Positions 59,117-64,000 of a stretch of 64,000 nt of DNA are shown in pieces; position 1 is the first letter of the stretch, and the number at the start of each line of letters is the position of its first letter. Source of the stretch: Nocardioides luteus (lineage in GTDB: Bacteria > Actinomycetota > Actinomycetes > Propionibacteriales > Nocardioidaceae); assembly GCF_015752315.1 (NCBI RefSeq), contig NZ_JADOVJ010000001.1, positions 2,100,501 through 2,164,500 of the forward strand, read 5' to 3'. The notes under the pieces were generated by a model. That model was not told where the DNA came from and searched no databases. It saw nothing but the letters and a program-made list of their open reading frames with translations. Made by a program: the position numbers and the translations under genes.

Positions 59117-59166
59117 GGCGCAAAGTCTGCCCGGTCGCCCGCCGGAAGGGCTCATCCGGGTGTGCC

Positions 59167-59742
59167 TCAGTGCCGTGAGGAGTTGCGCGAGCGGCCACGG
59201 ACGATGCCGATGAAGGTCTGCACGCGCTCGTCGTCGTTGTCGATCAGCCAGGCCAGGCCGACGGTGGTTGGCTCGACGCCGGCCACCGGCCGGAAGACCG
59301 CGTCCTTGCGGTGGTAGAGCCGTGCGATCGACATCGGCACGATCGCCACGCCGGTGCCGGCCGCGACCGTCTCGACGGCGTCCTTCTCGCTCATCGGCGG
59401 CCAGGCCAGCTGCTCGGCGCTCGGCGTCCAGCCCCCGCGCTCGGGGATGACCAGCTGCTCCTCGGCGAGGTCGTCCAGGGTGACCTCCTCGAGCAGGGAG
59501 AGCAGGTGCTCGTGGCCCATCACCGCGACCGGCTGCTCCTCGTAGAGCGGGATGCAGTGGAGGCCGTCGCGGTCGACGGGAAGCCGCACGAGGCACATGT
59601 CGAGCTCGCCCTCCCGCAGCAGCCGCTCCTGGTCCTCCTCGGTGACCGGGACCAGCTCGAGGCGCTCACGGCTGCGGTCACGCCAGATCCGGGCCCACTT
59701 GTCGGGAGTGGCTCCGGTGACGAAGCCGACGGTGAAGGTCAC
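59167..59742 (-). CDS. LysR-type substrate-binding domain without a DNA-binding domain
   Basis: A 191-aa protein that matches only the effector-binding half of LysR-type regulators: FTVGFVTGATPDKW at the start, ELDMCLVRLPVDRDGLHCIPLYEEQPVAVMGHEHLL, and VETVAAGTGVAIVPMSIARLYHRKDAVFRPV. No HTH is encoded upstream in any frame; that region holds a riboswitch. The start ATG at 59740-59742 begins exactly at the first beta strand. It may bind a ligand or form mixed oligomers with a full regulator. It lies 50 bp upstream of galK on the same strand. Confidence 0.8.
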   Translation of the reverse strand: MTFTVGFVTGATPDKWARIWRDRSRERLELVPVTEEDQERLLREGELDMCLVRLPVDRDGLHCIPLYEEQPVAVMGHEHLLSLLEEVTLDDLAEEQLVIPERGGWTPSAEQLAWPPMSEKDAVETVAAGTGVAIVPMSIARLYHRKDAVFRPVAGVEPTTVGLAWLIDNDDERVQTFIGIVRGRSRNSSRH

Positions 59743-59878
59743 CGTCGCATCCTCTCATCATCCCGCGACGAACCCGGCCTCCGATCCCGCGCAGAAGAAT
59801 GCGGCGTTCCTTACCATCCCCAAGTTTCTATCGAGTGACAGTTTTGCTAAGGTCGACGACGTCAGCCGAGACCGGCTG

Positions 59879-59918
59879 CCGGACGAGGGAGCCGTACCCG
59901 GAAGCGCGACAAGACGGC
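59879..59918 (+). ncRNA. Guanidine-III (ykkC-III) riboswitch
   Basis: The forty bases start with CCGGACGAGG, continue with GCCGTACCCGG, and end with ACAAGACGGC, the three conserved blocks of the guanidine-III class in order. CCGG pairs with CCGG to form P1, and GCCGT with ACGGC to form the pseudoknot, as in the Thermobifida fusca structure. The Gdx-type exporter begins 15 bp downstream, with GGAG at 59923-59926 in between, so guanidinium probably frees the ribosome-binding site. Confidence 0.93.
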
Positions 59919-59932
59919 CGTCTGGAGTGGTC

Positions 59933-60247
59933 ATGTCCTGGCTTTTTCTTGTTGGATCCGGCGTCCTCGAGGCCGTGTGGGCGCTCGCCCTGGGGCGCAC
60001 CGAGGGGTTCTCGCGGCTGGTCCCGACGGTCGTCTTCGGCATCGCACTGTTCGGCAGCCTGGTGGGGCTCGCGATGGCCATGCGCACCCTGCCGATCGGC
60101 ACCGCCTACGCGGTCTGGGTGGGGATCGGCGCCGCGCTCACCGTCGGCTACTCGATGGTGGCGGGGGAGGAGGCGATCAGCCCCGTACGCGTCGTGCTGA
60201 TCATCGCGCTCGTCGGCTGCGTCGTCGGCCTCAAGCTCACGCACTGA
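59933..60247 (+). CDS. gdx: Guanidinium exporter of the SMR family (Gdx/SugE)
   Basis: A 104-aa small multidrug resistance-family protein with four helices. Glu13 in SGVLEAVWALAL is the coupling residue, and EGFSRLVPTVVFG with the LPIGTAYAVWVGIGAALTV segment (W and G-x-G) matches SugE/Gdx rather than EmrE. As a dual-topology or antiparallel dimer it exchanges guanidinium for protons. The guanidine-III riboswitch directly upstream makes the substrate assignment strong. Confidence 0.93.
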   Translation: MSWLFLVGSGVLEAVWALALGRTEGFSRLVPTVVFGIALFGSLVGLAMAMRTLPIGTAYAVWVGIGAALTVGYSMVAGEEAISPVRVVLIIALVGCVVGLKLTH

Positions 60248-60316
60248 GTGGTTTGCGGGCGGACACGTCCCTCGGCGCTTGACTCTTTCGATATGAGTGC
60301 GAAACTTGCTCTCTCC

Positions 60317-60332
60317 AACGTTACCTATCGTT
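60317..60332. promoter_or_regulatory. Possible operator upstream of the TetR gene
   Basis: AACG-TTACCTAT-CGTT is a short inverted repeat 24 bp before GTG 60356. TTGACT at 60279-60284 could be a -35 upstream of it. Autoregulation by the TetR protein is plausible but weakly supported. Confidence 0.35.
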
Positions 60333-60355
60333 CGACAGAAAAAGGCGATGCCACG

Positions 60356-61039
60356 GTGTCACAGATCTCGCCGCGTCCGGGTCGCGGCCGTCCACGGCTG
60401 CTCCCCGGCAAGATTGCGGCGAACCCCCGAGATCAGATCCTCGCTGCCGCCGCGGAGCTCTTCGTGGGCCGCGGCTATGCCGGCACCACCACCCGCGAGA
60501 TCGCGGAGGGTGCCGGGCTGAGACAGGCCTCCATCTACTACCACTTCGGCAGCAAGGAGGAGATCCTCGCGGAGCTGCTCGAGCGATCGATCCAGGACCG
60601 CGTCGAGCAGGCCGGGAAGATCGAGGCCGGGATGGCGTCGGCCACTCCCGACGTGGGTCTCTACGCCCTCGCCGTCAGCGACATGAGCGCGCTGGTCGCG
60701 ATGCCCTACAACATCGGCATGCTCTATCGGCTCCCCGACGTCATCGCCTCACCCGTCTACGACCGCTACGGCCATCTCCGCGACGACCTGGTCGCCGGCT
60801 ACGGCCGGGTCGCGCAGCTGGCCGCCGGCGCGCGGCTCTCGGCGAGCAGCGGCGAGCCCGGTCTCGGCGAGCTGCTCGTGCAGATGGTCGAGAGCGTGGT
60901 CAGCCTGCGCCGCGACGACCGGGTCGGCAGCACGACCGTCGCCACGATCGCCTCGGCCTGCCTGAGGCTGTGCGGCGTCGCCGAGGACGCGATCGAGCAG
61001 GCGCGCGAGGCGGCGCTCACCGCACTGGCGCGGGCCTGA
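60356..61039 (+). CDS. TetR-family transcriptional regulator
   Basis: A 227-aa regulator from GTG 60356. The HTH is in [52 protein letters not shown] (about 25-75). The C-terminal all-helical ligand domain is not assignable to a ligand. An upstream ATG (60293) would add 21 residues that contain the promoter and operator-like sequences, so the GTG is preferred. It is convergent with the copper amine oxidase operon, 4 bp between stops. Confidence 0.85.
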   Translation: MSQISPRPGRGRPRLLPGKIAANPRDQILAAAAELFVGRGYAGTTTREIAEGAGLRQASIYYHFGSKEEILAELLERSIQDRVEQAGKIEAGMASATPDVGLYALAVSDMSALVAMPYNIGMLYRLPDVIASPVYDRYGHLRDDLVAGYGRVAQLAAGARLSASSGEPGLGELLVQMVESVVSLRRDDRVGSTTVATIASACLRLCGVAEDAIEQAREAALTALARA

Positions 61040-61043
61040 GTCC

Positions 61044-61592
61044 TCACCGCACGCACATCGCAGCCATCGCCACGACCGAGACCGACGAGGCGCCGAGCTC
61101 GAGCCGGCCGAGGAGCGTCGTCCGGTCGCGGCGGCTCTCCCCGACGGCGTACGCGACGAAGGCCCCGGCGACGACGACGGCCACAGGTGCGGCCAGGCCG
61201 GCCGCCACATGGGCGTGCTCCCCGGCCGAGTGGTTCAGATGATGCTCGAGGCCCGGCGGTGCCATCGCCACGGCGAGGGCCGCCATCGCGATCAGGTGGA
61301 GCCCACGAGGGAGCCGATCGGGGTGGACGCGACGCGTCCCGACGAGCCCGGCGCCGAGGACGCCGAGGACGAGCGCCCACGACGTTGCCGGGAGGACGGA
61401 CCCGCCGCCCGTCCCACCCATCCCGCCCATCCCGAGCACCATCGTGTCGGCCATCGCGGCCAGCATCAGCGCCATCGCCCCGAGGGCAGTGACGTCGACG
61501 CCGCCCGGGCACGCCGTCCGGCCGGCGCCGGCCGCACAGCAGCCGGCGCCGACGACGGCGGGCACCAACGAGAGCACCACCAGCGCGGTCAT
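61044..61592 (-). CDS. Met/His-rich membrane protein linked to the copper amine oxidase
   Basis: A 182-aa protein with about five hydrophobic helices. It has cysteines near the N-terminus (GCCAAGAGRTACPGG), a Met-rich segment (MADTMVLGMGGMGG) and a His cluster (EHHLNHSAGEHAH). These look like soft-metal ligands. The ATG lies one base after the oxidase stop, so they are coupled. Copper delivery or sensing for the oxidase is a reasonable inference; the family is not one I can name with certainty (DUF5134-like). Confidence 0.7.
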   Translation of the reverse strand: MTALVVLSLVPAVVGAGCCAAGAGRTACPGGVDVTALGAMALMLAAMADTMVLGMGGMGGTGGGSVLPATSWALVLGVLGAGLVGTRRVHPDRLPRGLHLIAMAALAVAMAPPGLEHHLNHSAGEHAHVAAGLAAPVAVVVAGAFVAYAVGESRRDRTTLLGRLELGASSVSVVAMAAMCVR

Positions 61593-61593
61593 C

Positions 61594-63588
61594 TCAGCCC
61601 TCGTGGTGACAGCACGCGTCTCCCGAGGACGCCTCCGATGACGGCTCCGCTGACGGCGCACAGTGGGCCGCCGCGCTCGCCGGCACGTTGAGCGTCGGGT
61701 TCCGGTCGAAGAAGCCGTACGGCACCAGCTTGAAGCCCGCGTAGTCGACCGGCATCACCGGCCAGTCCTCGGGCCGCGGGAAGTGGGTCAGCCCGAACGT
61801 GTGCCACAGGACGACATCGGCTCCGTCCAGCGGTCGGTCGGCCGCCATGTAGGCCGGGAGCCCGTCGCCGCCCGGGTTCTGGTTGACCAGATCACCGGCC
61901 GGGTAGCGCTCCGAGGGCGAGTAGGCGGTGACGAAGAGCTCCTTGGTGGTGAAGCCCGCCCGCGCCGCGATCGAGGAGGACGGGTCCGCGAGCAGCGTCG
62001 GGTTCTGCTCGGCATGGAGCGCGTAGCCGGTCGGCCGGCCGTACGCGTTCGTACGCTCCGTGGAGACGACGTGCCAGGTGCGGCCCAGCGCGGAGTCGGC
62101 CGAGCGGGCGCCCTCGGCCTCCGAGGCCAGGCGGGTGGAGGAGTAGGTGAACGCGTTGCCGTACGGGTTCGTCTCCGAGACCGGCAGCCGGACCGCCTCG
62201 ACCTCCTCGACCGCGTTGCTGACGCCGTCGACCATCATGTCCAGGCGGGCGCTGAACAGATGCTGGTGGAACGGCGCGCCGACGCCGGGCGCGACCTCGG
62301 TGGCGTACGGCCACTCCTCCATGCCCTTGTAGGAGGACGGGAAGAGGATGCCGGTGAGCTTGGCCTCGCACTCGATCTTGCCGTCGAGGTAGAGATACCA
62401 GTAGAAGCCGTAGTCGTAGTTGCCGACCGTGGTGAAGAACGAGATCACCAGACGGCGCTGGCGGCGCACCTCGGAGACGCCCTCGACGAAGAGGTCGGTG
62501 TGCTTCCACAGCGTGCCGAAGTCCTCCTCGTGCATGCAGATCGCGTTCGGGATGATCTGCGGGTTGCCGAACTCGTCGGCGAGGGTCGCGTCGAAGTAGC
62601 GGATCTCGCCGAGGCAGTCGCAGCCGAGCTTCAGGGAGTTCGCGAAGCGGCCGAAGATGTACTCGCCGGTGTCGAAGTAGTTCTGCCAGAACCGGGTGGG
62701 AGAGGGGTCGGCGTACGGCACCACCATCTCGGCGATCGAGGCCCGGTAGACGACCGGGCGGACCTCGCCGTCCTTGTCGGGGTCGCTGTAGGCGAGGTTG
62801 TGCAGGACGAGGCCCTCCCGGGCGTCGAAGCCCAGGCCGAAGCTCCAGTTCGCCCAGGTCACGGCGTCGCCGTCCACCTGGAAGGACGGACCCTCGGGCT
62901 GGGTGATCTCGATCGGCTTGAGCCCCTCCAGCGGCGCCGGGCGCCCCTTGTCGAGGTGGAACTGCGAGGGTTCGCTGGGCACCGGGAGCACCTCGTTGTC
63001 GACCAGCTCGATGACCTCGCCGGCGATGATGTCGACGTAGGCACACAGCCCGTCGATCGGGTGGGCCCAGGGATGGTCGGTGGGGTCGGTGAAGCCGAAC
63101 GGGAAGACCCGGATGATCCGCTTCCCCTCCTCGCCGGGGTTCTCGTAGTAGCCGGGCGAGAGCGGCGCGGTGACCACGTCGGTGACGGCGTAGCCGCGCT
63201 TCTCCAGCGCGGCCGCCCAGGCCGGGTCGGCCTGGACGATCGGGTCGATCGCCTCGAACTCCTCCACGAGGATCGGCAGCTGGCCCCGGGAGCCGTCCAC
63301 CTCGCTCACCGTGACCGTGCCGGCGGTGAGGTCGACCAGCGTGTCCAGGCCTGCTCCGGTCGCGGTGTCAAGGAGCAGGGCCCGTACGCAGCGGGCCGGC
63401 GTCGGCCCGCCGGCTAGCGCCGCGAGCACCTCGGCCTTCGCGGGCTCGTCGAGGCCGACGTAGGCGAACCTGGTCTTCTCACTCACGTGCCCGGCCTCGT
63501 GGAGGAGCTTGCTGGCGGCGGTGATCTCGGCGGCGGTCAGGGAGGAGACCGGGTTGGTCCGTACGGTGGGTGACATCTGCAGGGTCAT
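61594..63588 (-). CDS. Copper-containing primary-amine oxidase
   Basis: A 664-aa quinoprotein that oxidises a primary amine to aldehyde, ammonia and hydrogen peroxide. The self-processed topaquinone Tyr is in TVGNYDYGFYW, the catalytic base Asp in YFDTGEYIFG, and copper His ligands include the HQHLF pair. The length and these motifs match the Arthrobacter globiformis-type phenylethylamine/tyramine oxidases. The tail SGDACCHHEG adds a Cys/His cluster. ATG 63586-63588 follows GAGGAAT; no signal peptide. The permease gene is 8 bp upstream. Confidence 0.94.
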   Translation of the reverse strand: MTLQMSPTVRTNPVSSLTAAEITAASKLLHEAGHVSEKTRFAYVGLDEPAKAEVLAALAGGPTPARCVRALLLDTATGAGLDTLVDLTAGTVTVSEVDGSRGQLPILVEEFEAIDPIVQADPAWAAALEKRGYAVTDVVTAPLSPGYYENPGEEGKRIIRVFPFGFTDPTDHPWAHPIDGLCAYVDIIAGEVIELVDNEVLPVPSEPSQFHLDKGRPAPLEGLKPIEITQPEGPSFQVDGDAVTWANWSFGLGFDAREGLVLHNLAYSDPDKDGEVRPVVYRASIAEMVVPYADPSPTRFWQNYFDTGEYIFGRFANSLKLGCDCLGEIRYFDATLADEFGNPQIIPNAICMHEEDFGTLWKHTDLFVEGVSEVRRQRRLVISFFTTVGNYDYGFYWYLYLDGKIECEAKLTGILFPSSYKGMEEWPYATEVAPGVGAPFHQHLFSARLDMMVDGVSNAVEEVEAVRLPVSETNPYGNAFTYSSTRLASEAEGARSADSALGRTWHVVSTERTNAYGRPTGYALHAEQNPTLLADPSSSIAARAGFTTKELFVTAYSPSERYPAGDLVNQNPGGDGLPAYMAADRPLDGADVVLWHTFGLTHFPRPEDWPVMPVDYAGFKLVPYGFFDRNPTLNVPASAAAHCAPSAEPSSEASSGDACCHHEG

Positions 63589-63596
63589 GGGATTCC

Positions 63597-64000
63597 TCAC
63601 TCGGAGATGGTGTCGATGACGTTCGCGTACGTCTCCGGGCGCCTGCGCCTCAGGACGTACGCCTGGACGATCCCGAGCACCGGGAACGCGGCCATCACGA
63701 TCAGGAAGGTGAGCGTGAGGGTGCCGAAGCGCGGCGCGCCCGCGGCGTCGACGTCGCCCAGCAGCAGCGGGAAGTTGACGAACAGGACGGCGGTGACCGC
63801 GAGCAGCCCCGCGAGCCCGATCCCGGGTGCGACCCAGGTGTGCCAGAGCCCGGCGCCGACCCGGTTGCTCGCCAGGTAGACGATCACCGCGAGGCAGGTC
63901 AGCGCCATCAGGACCACGATCGCGAAGGTGGCCACGCCGGAGAACCAGGTGAAGACCTCCAGGAAGGGGTCCAGACCGAGCACGGCGAAGGCGATGGTGA
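63597..64000 (-). CDS. APC-superfamily amine permease, C-terminal part (5' end outside window)
   Basis: The frame is open to the right edge of the window. The visible 134 residues contain about four hydrophobic helices (SGVATFAIVVLMALTCLAVIVYL, GIGLAGLLAVTAVLFVNFPLLL, LTFLIVMAAFPVLGIVQAYVL) and a short basic tail, as in the last part of an APC permease. Operon position before the amine oxidase suggests uptake of its amine substrate. Part of the protein is missing, so the family call is moderate. Confidence 0.75.
   Translation of the reverse strand, partial: TIAFAVLGLDPFLEVFTWFSGVATFAIVVLMALTCLAVIVYLASNRVGAGLWHTWVAPGIGLAGLLAVTAVLFVNFPLLLGDVDAAGAPRFGTLTLTFLIVMAAFPVLGIVQAYVLRRRRPETYANVIDTISE

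Noticed and set aside
1..64000. CRISPR array, tRNA or rRNA genes
   Set aside because: No regularly spaced repeats, no cloverleaf with a T-arm consensus and no rRNA-like stretches were noticed on either strand by eye. A covariance-model search would be needed to exclude a tRNA fully.

Overview
The window reads as chromosome of a high-GC actinobacterium, most likely a Nocardioides-type member of the Propionibacteriales. Signs are the strong G/C bias at third codon positions, the fabG-inhA-type enoyl reductase pair, DUF3099, eutBC without microcompartment genes, a CE1758/CE1759-type luciferase-like pair, and frequent GTG/TTG or leaderless starts. This is inferred from gene content only. No rRNA, tRNA or CRISPR array was seen.

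Layout. 1-18.3 kb is mostly housekeeping and catabolism: the 3' end of moaA, a nucleoside hydrolase, fatty-acid reductases, sixA, serB, an ABC ATPase, NfeD/SPFH membrane-quality proteins, TauE, a nitroreductase, a BCCT transporter with an amine oxidase-like flavoprotein, and an ethanolamine operon (eutB-eutC-permease). 18.3-30.5 kb is a lipid or glycolipid-like cluster: five stand-alone condensation-fold (HxxxD) acyltransferases, a GT1 glycosyltransferase, an alpha/beta hydrolase and an ABC-2 exporter, with no NRPS modules. 30.5-36 kb holds a flavin monooxygenase/reductase pair, an orphan response regulator, a YbhB protein, siroheme synthase and a SpoU methyltransferase.

36-49.5 kb is bounded by two 1,131-bp IS481-family copies in inverted orientation. 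Their transposases differ only in the last residue. Between them lie an RNase HI-acetyltransferase fusion, a LacI-controlled maltose/alpha-glucoside operon, and a three-gene cassette: an NrtR-like Nudix/winged-helix regulator, a nucleoside-phosphorylase-fold protein of the immune-effector type, and a four-TM protein. The last two share a short motif. The cassette is the best candidate for an undescribed conflict or defence system. The duplicated CTAG targets match across the two IS copies rather than around each copy, which suggests that the 11-kb interior has been inverted.

49.5-64 kb returns to core genes: two patatin-like proteins, a YciI protein, an LhgO-type oxidase, peptide deformylase, two acyl-CoA dehydrogenases, a nucleosidase, galactokinase, an HTH-less LysR-type protein, a guanidine-III riboswitch with its Gdx exporter, a TetR regulator, and a copper amine oxidase operon that runs off the right edge. 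Only one gene-free gap exceeds 300 bp (23353-23665); it is annotated.
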